Below, piece by piece: positions 1-9,979 of a stretch of 64,000 nt of DNA. This stretch comes from Roseobacter sp. (GTDB lineage: Bacteria; Pseudomonadota; Alphaproteobacteria; Rhodobacterales; Rhodobacteraceae). The notes below the pieces were generated by a model that saw nothing but the letters and a program-made list of their open reading frames with translations, was not told where the DNA came from and searched no databases. Made by a program: the position numbers and the translations under genes. Position 1 is the first letter of the stretch; each line of letters begins with the position of its first letter. The stretch spans positions 62,001 to 126,000 of the forward strand of contig JAGXHA010000063.1 of NCBI GenBank assembly GCA_024636475.1. The letters run 5' to 3'.

Positions 1-1534
1 CTCAATTCGCAACGGCCTGATCGAAGCGGGTCAGCTTGCTGACAAAACCGACAGCCTGGAAATGCCCGGCCTGCTCGCTGAAGCGGTCAAGGGTCTGCGC
101 GGGCATGACGAACTGATTGATCTGCTGGATCAAGCGCTCTTAGCCGAACCTCCATTGCTTGCCCGTGATGGCGGATTTGTCGCGCAAGGCTATGATGCGG
201 AACTGGACGAAGTGCGCACCCTGCGGGATGAAGGCCGCAGCGTTATCGCGCAGATGCAGCAGCAATTTGTCTCTGATACCGGGATTTCTGCACTCAAGAT
301 CAAGCATAACAATGTTCTGGGGTACTTCATCGAAGTTACCTCGACCCATGCGGAAAAGATGTTCTCGACCCCCCTTTCTGACAGGTTCATTCACCGTCAG
401 ACGACCGCGAACCAGGTTCGCTTTACGACCGTCGAACTGTCGGAAATGGAGACGAAGATTCTCAATGCGGGCAATCATGCGCTTGAGATCGAAAAGCGTC
501 TCTACGAGGCCCTTAAGAAAGCAATCTTGCAAGAATCCGGGCCAATCGGTGTTGCGTCTGCGGGCTTGGCCGAGATTGATCTGGCTACGGCCCTCGCAGA
601 AATTGCCCAGTCCGAAAGTTGGGTAAAACCGCGCGTTGACAACTCTCGGGCGTTTGACATTCAGGGCGGCCGCCATCCTGTCGTCGAACGTGCCCTTGCA
701 CAACAGTCAGGTGTCGCCTTTATCGCGAACGATTGCGCACTTTCTGCTGATGGCGAAAGCGCGCATATCTGGCTGCTGACCGGTCCAAACATGGCGGGTA
801 AATCTACCTTTTTACGGCAAAACGCGTTGATCGCCTTGATGGCTCAAATGGGCAGTTTTGTGCCTGCTTCAGACGCCCACATCGGCCTGATCAGCCAGAT
901 CTTCAGCCGGGTTGGCGCGTCCGATGATCTGGCACGGGGCCGATCGACCTTTATGGTGGAGATGGTCGAAACAGCGGCCATCCTAAATCAAGCCGATGAT
1001 CGCGCTTTGATCATCCTGGATGAGATCGGGCGCGGCACAGCGACATATGATGGCTTGTCCATTGCATGGGCGACCCTTGAGCATTTGCATGACGTGAACC
1101 GTTCGCGTGCCTTGTTCGCCACGCATTACCACGAAATGACCGCCCTTTCGAACAAGCTGGACGGTGTCGAAAACGCGACCGTCACAGTCAAAGAATGGGA
1201 AGGCGACGTGATCTTTTTGCATGAGGTCAAAAAAGGTGCCGCCGACAGATCTTATGGTGTGCAGGTTGCCCAGCTTGCCGGGCTGCCACCTTCTGTCATC
1301 GCCCGCGCCCGTATCGTTCTTGAAGCGCTGGAGAAAGGCGAACGCGAAGGCGGTGCAACCCAAAAGACACTGATCGATGATCTGCCACTTTTCGCTGTGA
1401 CCCCTTCACCACCACCACAGCCGGCTAAAACCTCAAAGCTCGAAGCCGCGCTGGCAGATATTTTGCCAGACGAACTCACCCCTCGCGAAGCTCTTGATCT
1501 GCTCTATAAACTGAAAGAGGCGGCCAAAAACTGA
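1..1534 (+). CDS. mutS: DNA mismatch repair ATPase MutS, 3' part (5' end outside window)
   Basis: MutS recognises base mismatches and small loops as a dimer and uses ATP to signal repair. About 510 C-terminal codons are present; the frame is open from base 2, so the gene begins upstream of the window. The visible part covers the lever/clamp region and the ABC-type ATPase: Walker [10 protein letters not shown] near base 785, Walker B with signature [12 protein letters not shown] near 1018-1053, and the H-loop motif FATHYHEM near 1117. The extreme C-terminus ([14 protein letters not shown]) matches the helical dimerisation element of MutS. It converges on grpE across a short gap that holds two hairpins. 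Confidence 0.97.
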   Translation, partial: SIRNGLIEAGQLADKTDSLEMPGLLAEAVKGLRGHDELIDLLDQALLAEPPLLARDGGFVAQGYDAELDEVRTLRDEGRSVIAQMQQQFVSDTGISALKIKHNNVLGYFIEVTSTHAEKMFSTPLSDRFIHRQTTANQVRFTTVELSEMETKILNAGNHALEIEKRLYEALKKAILQESGPIGVASAGLAEIDLATALAEIAQSESWVKPRVDNSRAFDIQGGRHPVVERALAQQSGVAFIANDCALSADGESAHIWLLTGPNMAGKSTFLRQNALIALMAQMGSFVPASDAHIGLISQIFSRVGASDDLARGRSTFMVEMVETAAILNQADDRALIILDEIGRGTATYDGLSIAWATLEHLHDVNRSRALFATHYHEMTALSNKLDGVENATVTVKEWEGDVIFLHEVKKGAADRSYGVQVAQLAGLPPSVIARARIVLEALEKGEREGGATQKTLIDDLPLFAVTPSPPPQPAKTSKLEAALADILPDELTPREALDLLYKLKEAAKN

Positions 1535-1564
1535 CCGCCTCCCGTTTATTCCAAATGGAATAAA
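1517..1564. terminator. Two adjacent hairpins between convergent mutS and grpE
   Basis: GAGGCGG (1517-1523) pairs with CCGCCTC (1535-1541) across the mutS stop codon and is followed by a short T-rich stretch. A second hairpin, TTTATTCC (1545-1552) with GGAATAAA (1557-1564) and a 4-nt loop, lies immediately after it. The second is AT-rich and has T residues on one side and A residues on the other, so it could act in both directions. Placement between convergent genes supports a terminator; the U-tract is imperfect. Confidence 0.5.
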
Positions 1565-1600
1565 ATCCTCCCCGAAGGGTCTACACCATCGTCTTGGCGA

Positions 1601-2164
1601 TCAGCTCGCAGGCATGGAAGATACGCCCACCTGCGCGGGGCGCAACAAACGGTCATGCAGCATAAAGCCCTCTGCGGCGACCTGAATGATCTCACCAGCT
1701 TTTGTTCCGGGCACGGGTGCCTCGAACATCGCCTGATGATGCTGGGGGTCAAACTTATCGCCCACTTCCGGCGCAATGACTTCCATGCCATGCTTTTTGA
1801 AAACATTCAAAAGCTCGCGCATTGTCAGATCAATACCTTCCAGTAATGGACCAGAGATCGAGCGCTGCTCCTCTGTCGCTGCTTCCAACGCGCGCTTCAT
1901 GTTGTCGTAGACAGACAACATGTCACGGGCCAACTTGGAGCCGCCGTAATTCTCTGCCTCACGGCGATCTTTTTCAGACCGCTTGCGGGCGTTTTCCGCT
2001 TCCGCGAGCGCACGCATGAAACGGTCTTTCAACAAATCACGCTCCGCGCGCAGTTGATCCAGCTCTAGCGCTTCATCATCAATCTCTTCCATTTCATCCG
2101 CATAGGCTTCTGCCTCTGCATCATCGATGTCGTCCAGAAATTCGTTGTCTTTCGGCTCTGCCAT
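1601..2164 (-). CDS. grpE: GrpE nucleotide exchange factor (HSP70 cofactor)
   Basis: GrpE releases ADP from DnaK and so drives the DnaK-DnaJ chaperone cycle in the cytoplasm. The 187-residue product has the family layout: an acidic, variable N-terminus, a long coiled-coil (roughly residues 30-90, with LRAERDLLKDRFMRALAEAE), and the C-terminal beta domain with GMEVIAPEVGDKFDPQHHQA and a final VVGVS-like strand. It starts 9 bp after the hrcA stop, so the two are almost certainly one transcript. Length is normal for an alphaproteobacterial GrpE. Confidence 0.96.
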   Translation of the reverse strand: MAEPKDNEFLDDIDDAEAEAYADEMEEIDDEALELDQLRAERDLLKDRFMRALAEAENARKRSEKDRREAENYGGSKLARDMLSVYDNMKRALEAATEEQRSISGPLLEGIDLTMRELLNVFKKHGMEVIAPEVGDKFDPQHHQAMFEAPVPGTKAGEIIQVAAEGFMLHDRLLRPAQVGVSSMPAS

Positions 2165-2173
2165 ATTCCACCT

Positions 2174-3238
2174 CTAGCTGCGGTTGGAGATAAGTTTCCC
2201 AACCAGCTGCGCCGTGTAATTCACAATCGGCACGATACGTCCATAATTAAGGCGTGTGGGGCCAATCACACCGACGGCACCAATCACCTTACGATCTGCG
2301 TTCATATAAGGGGAAACCACCAGAGAGGAACCCGAAAGTGAAAAAAGTTTGTTCTCAGAGCCGATAAAAATGCGAACACCGTCTCCGCCGTCTGCCAGTT
2401 CCAGAAATTCAGCGATATCCCGCTTACGTTCCAGATCGTCAAACAGCTGCCGGATCAGCTCTACATTCTCGGCCTCGCCTTCGGCGTTGATCAAATTTGA
2501 CCGTCCGCGCACGATCAAGCGTTCGGGGTGTTCGCCATCGCCCTGCCACAAGGCCAGCCCGCTTTCGACCAACTGCTGGGCCAGGATATCAATCTCTTGG
2601 CGACGCTGATTGATCTCGTTCGTGATGGTGCGCTGAAGCTCGGAAATCGTCTTGCCCTCGACCAACGAATTCAGAAAATTTGCAGCCTCGCGCATGCTGC
2701 TTGGCGTTTGTCCGGGCGGTGGTGTGAACAAACGGTTTTCCACATGACCGTCCGAGAAGACGAGCACAACCAAGGCTCTGTCCTGCGACAGAGAGACGAA
2801 TTCGATATGTTTGATCGGCGCTTCATGCTTGGGCGTCAACACCAGCGAAGCGCCTTGTGTTACGCCTGATAAAGCTGATCCGACACGGTCCAGAATACCA
2901 CCAACATCCGAGCCATTGTCGCCCATTGTCGCATCGATTTTTTCGCGGTCGATGTCTGTCGGATCACCGATTTCGATCATCCCGTCGACGAACATCCGCA
3001 ACCCCATTTGCGTAGGGATGCGCCCTGCACTGACATGCGGGCTGCCCATCAGACCCATATACTCCAGGTCCTGCATGACATTGCGGATCGTTGCGGCGCT
3101 GACCTTCTCGCTGAAATCCCGCGTGAGCGTCCGCGACCCGACAGGATCGCCGTTCGCAAGATAGCCTTCGACCACGCGGCGAAACACTTCGCGCGATCGG
3201 TTATTCATATCATCCAGCACTGTTGGCGTTTTTTCCAT
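2174..3238 (-). CDS. hrcA: Heat-inducible transcription repressor HrcA
   Basis: HrcA represses heat-shock chaperone genes by binding CIRCE inverted repeats, and GroEL assists its folding. The product (354 aa) has the N-terminal winged helix (about residues 1-75, with [20 protein letters not shown] and the [14 protein letters not shown] segment after it), then the GAF-like dimerisation domain. The chosen ATG keeps the family N-terminus ([22 protein letters not shown]). It leads the hrcA-grpE operon. I found no CIRCE element in its upstream gap, so autoregulation through CIRCE at this promoter is not supported by what I see. Confidence 0.96.
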   Translation of the reverse strand: MEKTPTVLDDMNNRSREVFRRVVEGYLANGDPVGSRTLTRDFSEKVSAATIRNVMQDLEYMGLMGSPHVSAGRIPTQMGLRMFVDGMIEIGDPTDIDREKIDATMGDNGSDVGGILDRVGSALSGVTQGASLVLTPKHEAPIKHIEFVSLSQDRALVVLVFSDGHVENRLFTPPPGQTPSSMREAANFLNSLVEGKTISELQRTITNEINQRRQEIDILAQQLVESGLALWQGDGEHPERLIVRGRSNLINAEGEAENVELIRQLFDDLERKRDIAEFLELADGGDGVRIFIGSENKLFSLSGSSLVVSPYMNADRKVIGAVGVIGPTRLNYGRIVPIVNYTAQLVGKLISNRS

Positions 3239-3246
3239 GATCCCCT

Positions 3247-3275
3247 AATAAAGGCGCACAAGCGGCAAACGTCAA
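3247..3275 (-). promoter_or_regulatory. Possible sigma-70-type promoter for hrcA-grpE
   Basis: On the minus strand TTGACG (3270-3275) is separated by exactly 17 bp from TTTATT (3247-3252), matching 5/6 and 4/6 of the sigma-70 consensus. The difficulty is that transcription would begin about two bases before the hrcA ATG, which would leave out the Shine-Dalgarno-like GGGGA. Either the mRNA is leaderless, translation begins at the internal MNNRS methionine, or the match is chance. Confidence 0.3.
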
Positions 3276-3304
3276 TCGGGGTTGCATCAAGCCTGCGTGC
3301 AGAG

Positions 3305-3313
3305 TTATCCACA
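3305..3313 (+). promoter_or_regulatory. Isolated perfect DnaA box
   Basis: TTATCCACA is an exact match to the DnaA-box consensus and lies in the divergent hrcA/rph intergenic region, about 25 bp before the rph start. It is single, about 10 kb from the origin-like region. It may be a regulatory DnaA site or a chance 9-mer. Confidence 0.4.
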
Positions 3314-3337
3314 TTCCAACTCATAAAGGATAAAACG

Positions 3338-4051
3338 ATGCGCCCCTCCGGACGAAATCTCGATGAAATGCGGGCTGTTTCAGTTGAAACAGGCTTTACG
3401 AAACATGCCGAAGGTTCGGCGCTGATCAAGATGGGTGACACGCATGTTTTATGTACCGCAACCATCGAAGATCGCGTTCCGCCGTTTATCAAGGGATCAG
3501 GCCTTGGGTGGGTCACGGCCGAATATGGCATGCTACCCCGTGCCACAAACACCCGCATGCGCCGTGAGGCCACAACGGGCAAGCAAGGCGGCCGCACCGT
3601 TGAAATCCAGCGCCTTATTGGCCGGGCTCTGCGCGCTGGCGTGGACCGCAGCGCGCTTGGCGAACGCCAGATCACCGTCGATTGCGATGTCTTGCAGGCT
3701 GATGGCGGCACACGTTGCGCCTCGATCACGGGTGGCTGGATTGCATTGCGCCTTGCAGTGAACAAACTGATGAAGGCTGGCGATGTCGTGAGTGATCCTT
3801 TGGTCGATCCGGTCGCAGCGATCAGCTGTGGTATCTATGCAGGCCAGCCCGTGCTTGATCTGGACTATCCGGAGGATTCGGAGGCCGGCGTTGACGGTAA
3901 CTTTATTATGACCGGAAGTGGCAAGTTGATCGAAATTCAGATGAGCGCCGAGGGATCCACCTATTCGCGTGACCAGATGAACCAGTTGATGGACCTGGCC
4001 GAAAAAGGCGTGTCCGAGCTGGTCGAAATTCAAAAGGCCGCATCTGCATGA
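3338..4051 (+). CDS. rph: Ribonuclease PH
   Basis: RNase PH is a phosphorolytic 3'-5' exoribonuclease that trims tRNA 3' ends. The protein (237 aa, normal length) begins MRPSGR, the conserved N-terminus, preceded by an AAAGGA ribosome binding site. Family blocks are visible: [35 protein letters not shown], the phosphate-binding RxxRR-type region (TNTRMRREA), and [18 protein letters not shown]. It opens an rph-rdgB-hemW operon divergent from hrcA, and its stop overlaps the rdgB start by an ATGA. Confidence 0.97.
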   Translation: MRPSGRNLDEMRAVSVETGFTKHAEGSALIKMGDTHVLCTATIEDRVPPFIKGSGLGWVTAEYGMLPRATNTRMRREATTGKQGGRTVEIQRLIGRALRAGVDRSALGERQITVDCDVLQADGGTRCASITGGWIALRLAVNKLMKAGDVVSDPLVDPVAAISCGIYAGQPVLDLDYPEDSEAGVDGNFIMTGSGKLIEIQMSAEGSTYSRDQMNQLMDLAEKGVSELVEIQKAASA

Positions 4052-4659
4052 CACGGAAATTCATCGGCGATCAGATTCTGATCGCCACCCACAACGCGGG
4101 CAAACTAGAGGAAATGGCCGAACTCTTCGCCCCTTTTGGTGTGCGCGTTGTGGGTGCCGCCGAGATGGAACTGGCTGAACCTGAAGAAACAGAGACGACA
4201 TTTGTCGGCAACGCCCGGATTAAAGCGGTCGCGGCCGTCAAGGCCACCGGCCTGCCCGCTTTGGCCGACGACTCGGGAATTGAGGTTGAAGCATTGGATG
4301 GTGCCCCTGGCGTCTATACCGCTGATTGGTCAGAGACACCAAATGGCCGTGATTTTGTCATGGCGATGACAAAGACACACAATTTGCTTGAGGAAAAGAA
4401 TGCGCCCCATCCACGTCGCGCACGGTTTTGCGCGACGTTGGTTCTGACTTGGCCAGACGGGCACGAGGAAATATTCGAAGGCACGGTAGATGGCAGCCTT
4501 GTCTGGCCGATGCGCGGTTCGGTTGGTCACGGGTATGATCCGATATTCCAACCCGATGGCTATGACCGCACTTTTGCAGAACTTTCTCATGACGAAAAGA
4601 ACAAGATCAGTCACCGTGCGGATGCATTCGCCAAATTGACGTCAGCCTGTTTTGACTGA
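4048..4659 (+). CDS. rdgB: RdgB/HAM1 dITP/XTP pyrophosphatase
   Basis: This enzyme hydrolyses non-canonical purine nucleotides (dITP, XTP) to monophosphates, keeping deaminated bases out of DNA and RNA. The 203-residue product shows the family signature [10 protein letters not shown] near the N-terminus, the substrate/metal segment [21 protein letters not shown], and the C-terminal [18 protein letters not shown] and SHRADAF motifs. It overlaps rph by 4 bp (ATGA), and its stop lies inside the hemW start region, so the three genes are translationally coupled. Confidence 0.97.
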   Translation: MTRKFIGDQILIATHNAGKLEEMAELFAPFGVRVVGAAEMELAEPEETETTFVGNARIKAVAAVKATGLPALADDSGIEVEALDGAPGVYTADWSETPNGRDFVMAMTKTHNLLEEKNAPHPRRARFCATLVLTWPDGHEEIFEGTVDGSLVWPMRGSVGHGYDPIFQPDGYDRTFAELSHDEKNKISHRADAFAKLTSACFD

Positions 4660-5809
4660 AGACTGGCGCCAGGGCGGTTTCGGGCTGTATATCCACTGGC
4701 CTTTTTGCGAGGCTAAGTGCCCTTATTGTGACTTTAACAGCCACGTTAGTCGCACAATTGATCAACATGCTTGGCGCGATGCCTATCTTCGCGAACTGGA
4801 ACGCGGCGCCTTAGAAACAAAGGGACGCGTTTTGAACGCTGTGTTCTTTGGGGGCGGTACACCCAGCCTGATGGACCCCGAAATCGTTGCGGATGTGATC
4901 GCTGCCATCTACCGTTTTTGGCCAGTGGCGAATGATCTTGAGATCACGCTTGAGGCCAACCCCGGATCGGTTGAGGCAGGACGTTTTCAGGGGTTCAGGG
5001 ATGCGGGCATAAACAGGGTCTCAATGGGTATTCAGGCTCTGAATGATACCGATCTGAAAAGGCTTGGCCGCATCCACAATACCACCGAAGCACTGGCCGC
5101 GTTTGACATTGCGCGGTCTACTTTCGACCGTGTCAGCTTTGACCTTATTTACGGCAGGCAAAACCAGACACTTTCGGACTGGCAGCTTGAATTGAAACAG
5201 GCCCTATCGCTAGCGATAGACCATATATCTTTGTACCAATTGACCATCGAACAAGGCACCGCATTCGGCGACCGTTATGCTGTTGGAAAGCTTCGCGGTC
5301 TGCCCAGTGATGATCTGGGCGCTGATATGTATAGCGCAACGCAAGAGATTTGCGATCAGATGGGGATGCCCTCCTACGAGGTATCTAACCATGCCCGTGA
5401 TGGCGCGCAATCGCGGCACAACCTGATCTATTGGCGCTATGGTGACTATCTGGGCATCGGCCCAGGGGCGCACGGTCGTCTGACCCAAAGTGGCAACCGC
5501 TTTGCGACAGAATGCTTTAGCAACCCCCAGCGTTGGCTTGATGGGGCGGTTCAAGGCCAGACCGAAAAGCCGCGGGAGCAGCTATCCAAATCCGACCAAG
5601 CAAGCGAGTTTCTAATGATGGGACTGCGCTTGAAGGAGGGTGTTGACCTTGATCGCTATACGGCCTTGGCCGGTACACCGCTTCCCCAAAGCAAAATCAA
5701 CCGGATGCAGGACATCGGAATGGTATTTCTGAATGGAAACCGTCTGACCGTCACAAACCAAGGCTTTATGGTTCTGAACGCGATCCTGGCAGAACTGCTG
5801 TCGGACTAG
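4652..5809 (+). CDS. hemW: Radical SAM haem chaperone HemW (coproporphyrinogen III oxidase-like)
   Basis: HemW is a radical SAM protein now regarded as a haem-insertion chaperone; older annotations call it oxygen-independent coproporphyrinogen oxidase. The 385-residue product opens with YIHWPFC and the cluster-binding CEAKCPYC (CxxxCxxC) at about residues 19-26, then FFGGGTPSL, the SMGIQAL segment and a C-terminal HemN-like domain. The start is TTG overlapping the rdgB stop by 8 bp; no in-frame ATG precedes the cysteine motif. The 3' end overlaps the parB stop by 4 bp (CTAG) with no terminator between them. Confidence 0.93.
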   Translation: MTEDWRQGGFGLYIHWPFCEAKCPYCDFNSHVSRTIDQHAWRDAYLRELERGALETKGRVLNAVFFGGGTPSLMDPEIVADVIAAIYRFWPVANDLEITLEANPGSVEAGRFQGFRDAGINRVSMGIQALNDTDLKRLGRIHNTTEALAAFDIARSTFDRVSFDLIYGRQNQTLSDWQLELKQALSLAIDHISLYQLTIEQGTAFGDRYAVGKLRGLPSDDLGADMYSATQEICDQMGMPSYEVSNHARDGAQSRHNLIYWRYGDYLGIGPGAHGRLTQSGNRFATECFSNPQRWLDGAVQGQTEKPREQLSKSDQASEFLMMGLRLKEGVDLDRYTALAGTPLPQSKINRMQDIGMVFLNGNRLTVTNQGFMVLNAILAELLSD

Positions 5810-6693
5810 CTGACAGACAATAGCCGGCAAAGCTCGTCCAGTTCATCCATCGTTTTATAGCTCAAAATCATCTGACCAGCCTCTTGCCCTGGCTTGTGGT
5901 TCAACGTCACCTTGATGCCTAGACTAGCAGACAGGTCCCCCTCAAGTGCTCGGGTATCCGCATCTTTTTCATCAAGCGACTTTGGAGCTTTTCTGGTAGC
6001 TGGGTCCTTGTCGCCTGCCTGATCCTTTTTAACCAACGCCTCGGCCGCCCGAACCGACAAGCCCCCTGCGATAATCTGCTTGGCCAGCTTGAGCGGGTCT
6101 TCTGCAGGAACCAAAGTCCTGGCATGTCCGGCAGTCAAATCACCGCTGCGAACCATCTCGAGCACGCTATCAGGAAGATTTAGCAAGCGGAGCAAGTTCG
6201 CAATGTGACTGCGGCTTTTACCCAAAGCTTCCGCCATTTTCTCTTGTGTATGACCAAACCGATCCATCAACTGGCGATACCCGGCTGCCTCTTCGATCGA
6301 GTTCAAATCTGCACGTTGGATGTTCTCGATGATTGCGACCTCAAGAACTTCAACGTCTGTAAATTCGCGAATGATAACTGGCAGTTCATGCAGTTTTGCC
6401 ATCTGCGATGCGCGCCAGCGCCGTTCGCCCGCCACAATTTCGTATGATCCGTCTTCTCTGCGCCTGACGATCAGGGGCTGAATGACCCCCTTTTCGCGAA
6501 TGGAATTCGCTAGATCATTCAGATCTTCCGGGTCAAACCGCTTGCGGGGCTGTTCTGGATTCGGCGAGATCTGTTCAATCGGAACATATTGCTCAACTGA
6601 TCCCTGCGCTGCGACGGTTTGGGTTTCAGCCACATCAGCCATCAAAGCCGAAAGGCCACGCCCAAGTCCGCGCCGTTTTTCCTTATCTGCCAT
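5806..6693 (-). CDS. parB: Chromosome partitioning protein ParB
   Basis: ParB binds centromere-like parS sites near the origin, spreads as a CTP-dependent clamp, and works with ParA to segregate new origins. The 295-residue protein has the family layout: a basic N-terminal RGLGRGLSALM, the CTPase/ParB-Srx fold with IxPNPEQPRKRF and the GERRWRAS motif, a helix-turn-helix (TQEKMAEALGKSRSHIANLLRLL) that contacts parS, and a C-terminal dimerisation domain. It lies 11 bp after parA. Two perfect parS sites lie 1.4 and 3.3 kb upstream in the same operon. Confidence 0.97.
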   Translation of the reverse strand: MADKEKRRGLGRGLSALMADVAETQTVAAQGSVEQYVPIEQISPNPEQPRKRFDPEDLNDLANSIREKGVIQPLIVRRREDGSYEIVAGERRWRASQMAKLHELPVIIREFTDVEVLEVAIIENIQRADLNSIEEAAGYRQLMDRFGHTQEKMAEALGKSRSHIANLLRLLNLPDSVLEMVRSGDLTAGHARTLVPAEDPLKLAKQIIAGGLSVRAAEALVKKDQAGDKDPATRKAPKSLDEKDADTRALEGDLSASLGIKVTLNHKPGQEAGQMILSYKTMDELDELCRLLSVS

Positions 6694-6704
6694 TGGTCCG
6701 TCCC

Positions 6705-7505
6705 TTATATCATACTATTCGCCAAAACTTCTTTCGCCAGATCCCGATAGGCTTTCGCGCCCTTTGATCCGCTATCGTAACTTAAGACAGGCATCGAAAA
6801 ACTGGGTGCTTCGCTGACCCGAACATTCCGAGGGATCACAGTCTTATAGACCAGCGCGCCCAAGTTCGCGCGCGCGTCCTGCTCTACCTGTTGTGACAGG
6901 TTATTGCGTTGGTCATACATTGTCAGCACAACGCCCTCAATCCTTAGGTCCTTGTTTCCGTTCTGACGCACTTCGCGAATTGTCAGCATCAACTGTGACA
7001 ATCCTTCGAGGGCAAAAAATTCACTTTGTAGCGGCACCAAGACCGAATGCGCGGCAATCATCGCGTTTACTGTCAAAAGGTTCAGCGAAGGCGGGCAATC
7101 AATCAAGATATAGTCAAACGCATAGCTATCCATCTGGGTCTGGCGCAACGCATCATGCAAAAGAAAACTGCGCTTTTCATTCGATATCAACTCAAGATCG
7201 GCAGAGCTGAGATCAACAGTGGCTGGCACAATATGTAGACCTTTTGTCTCGGTCGTCAGAATGACCTTATCCAAGGAGATATCTTCGAGCAAAAGCTCAT
7301 ACGTTGTGAATTCTCTGTCATCGACATCAACACCAAGCCCGGTTGAAGCATTCCCCTGCGGGTCAAGATCAATAACCAAAACGCGCTGATCCAACTCGAC
7401 CAAGGCCGCGGCAAGGTTAATTGTGGTCGTCGTCTTGCCCACACCCCCCTTTTGGTTCGCCACCGCAATAATCTTTGGTCCAGAGGGACGTGACAGATCA
7501 GACAT
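6705..7505 (-). CDS. parA: Chromosome partitioning ATPase ParA (Soj)
   Basis: ParA is a deviant-Walker ATPase that forms a nucleoid-bound gradient pulling ParB-parS complexes apart. The product (266 aa) starts MSDLSRPSG and quickly reaches the deviant Walker A KGGVGKTTT; the switch segments VIDLDPQGNAS and DYILIDCPPSLN follow. A longer in-frame reading (to 7697) exists, but the family N-terminus and the 8-bp overlap with the rsmG end favour the ATG at 7505. It sits between rsmG and parB, the classic origin-proximal arrangement. Confidence 0.97.
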   Translation of the reverse strand: MSDLSRPSGPKIIAVANQKGGVGKTTTTINLAAALVELDQRVLVIDLDPQGNASTGLGVDVDDREFTTYELLLEDISLDKVILTTETKGLHIVPATVDLSSADLELISNEKRSFLLHDALRQTQMDSYAFDYILIDCPPSLNLLTVNAMIAAHSVLVPLQSEFFALEGLSQLMLTIREVRQNGNKDLRIEGVVLTMYDQRNNLSQQVEQDARANLGALVYKTVIPRNVRVSEAPSFSMPVLSYDSGSKGAKAYRDLAKEVLANSMI

Positions 7506-8106
7506 GGGTGATTTCCTTGATTTTAAGAATGGCCGCCGCTGGATTCGTGAGGCTGGGTATCGGATCACAGGTGTAATTCCAAATCGTTCTGGCGTCGATA
7601 TCTTCAGCCTTCCAATTCTCACCCTTGGGGAAAAGAGCAACACCGTTTTTCTTAAGATGCTGATCTGCAAATTCAATAAGGGATGCCAGGTCGGCAAGCG
7701 CTCGGGCTGACAAGATATCAGCGTCCAAGGCTGGTGTCTGCTCGATCCGTGCGTTCAAGACTTCGCCTTTGACACCCAGCTCTCTCAACGCTGTCCGCAG
7801 GAAAACGCATTTACGCTGGTCGCTTTCCACCATAGTGAATTTTGTATCGCGCCCATCCTGCTGCGACATCACCGCAAGCACAATGGCTGGAAATCCACCA
7901 CCACTGCCCAAGTCGACCCAATGATCACCTGCTGGCGCATGCTGATACAGCTGCACGGAATCCTGAATATGACGTTCCCAAATAAACGGAACGCTGGGCT
8001 TTGAGATCAAATTGATCTTAACAGTCCATTTTTCGACTAATTTTACAAATTGTTCGAGCTTTTCCATTGTTTCACGTGAAACATTCTGGCCGGACAACGC
8101 GCTCAC
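7498..8106 (-). CDS. rsmG: 16S rRNA (guanine-N7) methyltransferase RsmG (GidB)
   Basis: RsmG methylates G527 of 16S rRNA using SAM. The 202-residue product has the Rossmann SAM site [15 protein letters not shown] and downstream [12 protein letters not shown]. It starts with GTG overlapping the mnmG stop (GTGA). The codons for VSRET near the N-terminus are the parS palindrome itself, so this gene doubles as a centromere site. It is followed by parA with an 8-bp overlap. Confidence 0.96.
   Translation of the reverse strand: MSALSGQNVSRETMEKLEQFVKLVEKWTVKINLISKPSVPFIWERHIQDSVQLYQHAPAGDHWVDLGSGGGFPAIVLAVMSQQDGRDTKFTMVESDQRKCVFLRTALRELGVKGEVLNARIEQTPALDADILSARALADLASLIEFADQHLKKNGVALFPKGENWKAEDIDARTIWNYTCDPIPSLTNPAAAILKIKEITHV
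8068..8083. promoter_or_regulatory. parS centromere site 1 (within rsmG)
   Basis: TGTTTCACGTGAAACA is a perfect 16-bp palindrome identical to the near-universal bacterial parS consensus bound by ParB. It lies in the first codons of rsmG, about 1.4 kb from parB and about 5 kb from the origin candidate. Confidence 0.96.
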
Positions 8107-9974
8107 GCAGTTTTCTTTCTGTTGCCGCGCTTAAGGTTAGACAGCAAAAGTGTTAACGCAGAGGGAGTCATGCCATCGATGCGGGCAGCTTGCGCAAGAT
8201 TGATAGGCGCAGTCTTTTGCAACTTCGCAGTCAATTCGTTCGACAAGCCGTCGAGTGCCGCATAATCAAAGTCCGAAGGGATCGCATGCGCCTCGTCCTT
8301 TTGGAGCATATCAATGTCCCGCTGCTGCCGTGTGATGTAATTGGCATAAAGCGCGTCGCGCTCGACCTGTCGCCGAATTTCGTCATCGATCTCTTCCAGC
8401 TTCGGTTCGAGCGGGATCAGATCTTCAAAAAACACATCCGGGAAAGCCAGCAACTGGAAGCCCGTGCGCTTTGTACCATCTTGGTTAATCTTGATTCCTG
8501 CTTCAGCTATTTGCTTAGGCGTGTGTTCCATCTTTGAAAGCATGGCCAAGGCCTGCTCAAGCCTGCTCATCTTTGCCAAAAATAGGGTGGAGCGTTCTTC
8601 CGACACGCATCCCATCGCAATCCCCAAAGGAGTGAGGCGCTGATCGGCGTTGTCAGCACGCAACGAAAGGCGAAATTCTGCGCGCGAGGTAAACATGCGG
8701 TACGGTTCCGTCACACCCCGGGTCGTTAAATCATCAATCATGACGCCAATATAGCTTTGGGAGCGGCTGAAAACTACCGGATCTTTCCCCTGCGCTTCCA
8801 AGGCGGCGTTCAATCCCGCTACCAAACCCTGCGCAGCAGCCTCCTCGTAGCCAGTCGTTCCATTGATCTGTCCCGCCAGATACAATCCGGGAACCGACCG
8901 CACCTTCAAAGTCAAATCCAGCGCGCGCGGATCGACATAGTCATATTCAATCGCATAGCCAGGCTGGAGGATTTCGACGTGCTCCAACCCAACCATCGAC
9001 CGCACATAGGCAAGCTGAACGTCCTCTGGCAAAGATGTCGAAATTCCATTGGGATAGACTGTGTGATCGTCAACGCCCTCCGGCTCCAGGAAAACCTGGT
9101 GAGATGTCTTGTCGGCGAAGCGGACAACCTTGTCTTCGATCGATGGGCAGTAGCGCGGTCCAATGCCTTCGATATGACCGCCATACATCGCTGACCGCCC
9201 AAGATTTTCTCGAATAATTTCGTGGGTTTTTTCATTAGTATGGGTAATGCCGCATGATATCTGCTTTGCCTCGACAGCCTTTGACATAAAGGAAAACAGC
9301 ACCGGCTCATCGTCGCCCGGCTGCATTTCAAGCGTACTCCAGTCGATGGTGCGACCATCCAGACGCGGCGGCGTCCCGGTTTTCAACCGTCCCAAGGGTA
9401 AATTAAACGAATCGATCCGCTTGGCTAAATCAACTGACGCCTTGTCACCCATACGCCCGCCGGATCGTGACACATCACCGATGTGTATGACGCCGCGCAG
9501 AAAGGTTCCTGTTGTTAAAACAACTGACTTACCCGAAAGCGATGTCCCATCTGCAAGGACGGCACCACAAACACGTCCGTCTTCAACAAGGAAATCGGTA
9601 ACTTCGCCCTCGACAATCTCAAGGCATTCACGCTTTTCTGTCTCGGCCAGCATCTCTGCCCGATAGATCTTTCGATCCGCTTGTGCGCGGGGGCCCTGCA
9701 CAGCGGGGCCTTTTCGTCTATTCAAAAGCCGGAATTGAATACCCGCTTTATCTGCAACGCGCCCCATGACGCCATCCATTGCATCAATCTCGCGAACCAG
9801 ATGCCCTTTGCCCAACCCACCAATTGCTGGGTTGCACGACATCACACCGATTCCATCACGCGTCATGGTGATCAGCGCGGTCTTTGCGCCCATGCGTGCA
9901 GATGCATGGGCCGCCTCAGCGCCCGCATGTCCCCCACCAATAACGATGACCTCAAAATGTTTCACGTGAAACAC
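8103..9974 (-). CDS. mnmG: tRNA uridine-5-carboxymethylaminomethyl modification enzyme MnmG (GidA)
   Basis: MnmG, with MnmE, installs the cmnm5 group on wobble uridine 34 of several tRNAs using FAD, NADH and methylene-THF. The 623-residue product has the N-terminal FAD dinucleotide fold [14 protein letters not shown], the [18 protein letters not shown] block ([16 protein letters not shown]), the [11 protein letters not shown] motif, and the helical C-terminal domain contacting MnmE and tRNA. The start is GTG, five bases after the mnmE stop, and the first codons (FHVKH) are the second parS site. The end overlaps the rsmG start by 4 bp. Confidence 0.97.
   Translation of the reverse strand: MFHVKHFEVIVIGGGHAGAEAAHASARMGAKTALITMTRDGIGVMSCNPAIGGLGKGHLVREIDAMDGVMGRVADKAGIQFRLLNRRKGPAVQGPRAQADRKIYRAEMLAETEKRECLEIVEGEVTDFLVEDGRVCGAVLADGTSLSGKSVVLTTGTFLRGVIHIGDVSRSGGRMGDKASVDLAKRIDSFNLPLGRLKTGTPPRLDGRTIDWSTLEMQPGDDEPVLFSFMSKAVEAKQISCGITHTNEKTHEIIRENLGRSAMYGGHIEGIGPRYCPSIEDKVVRFADKTSHQVFLEPEGVDDHTVYPNGISTSLPEDVQLAYVRSMVGLEHVEILQPGYAIEYDYVDPRALDLTLKVRSVPGLYLAGQINGTTGYEEAAAQGLVAGLNAALEAQGKDPVVFSRSQSYIGVMIDDLTTRGVTEPYRMFTSRAEFRLSLRADNADQRLTPLGIAMGCVSEERSTLFLAKMSRLEQALAMLSKMEHTPKQIAEAGIKINQDGTKRTGFQLLAFPDVFFEDLIPLEPKLEEIDDEIRRQVERDALYANYITRQQRDIDMLQKDEAHAIPSDFDYAALDGLSNELTAKLQKTAPINLAQAARIDGMTPSALTLLLSNLKRGNRKKTA
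9958..9973. promoter_or_regulatory. parS centromere site 2 (overlapping the mnmG start)
   Basis: A second perfect TGTTTCACGTGAAACA palindrome, 1.89 kb from the first. It overlaps the GTG start of mnmG, whose first codons it encodes, so ParB loading here would sit directly on the translation start region of mnmG. Confidence 0.96.
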
Positions 9975-9979
9975 TCCAT

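Noticed and set aside
2528..2869. Long antisense ORFs opposite hrcA, addA, addB, iorA and others
   Set aside because: Shadow frames of well-conserved genes with no ribosome binding sites or family motifs.
3239..3337. Looked for a CIRCE element (TTAGCACTC-N9-GAGTGCTAA) upstream of hrcA
   Set aside because: No matching half-site found.
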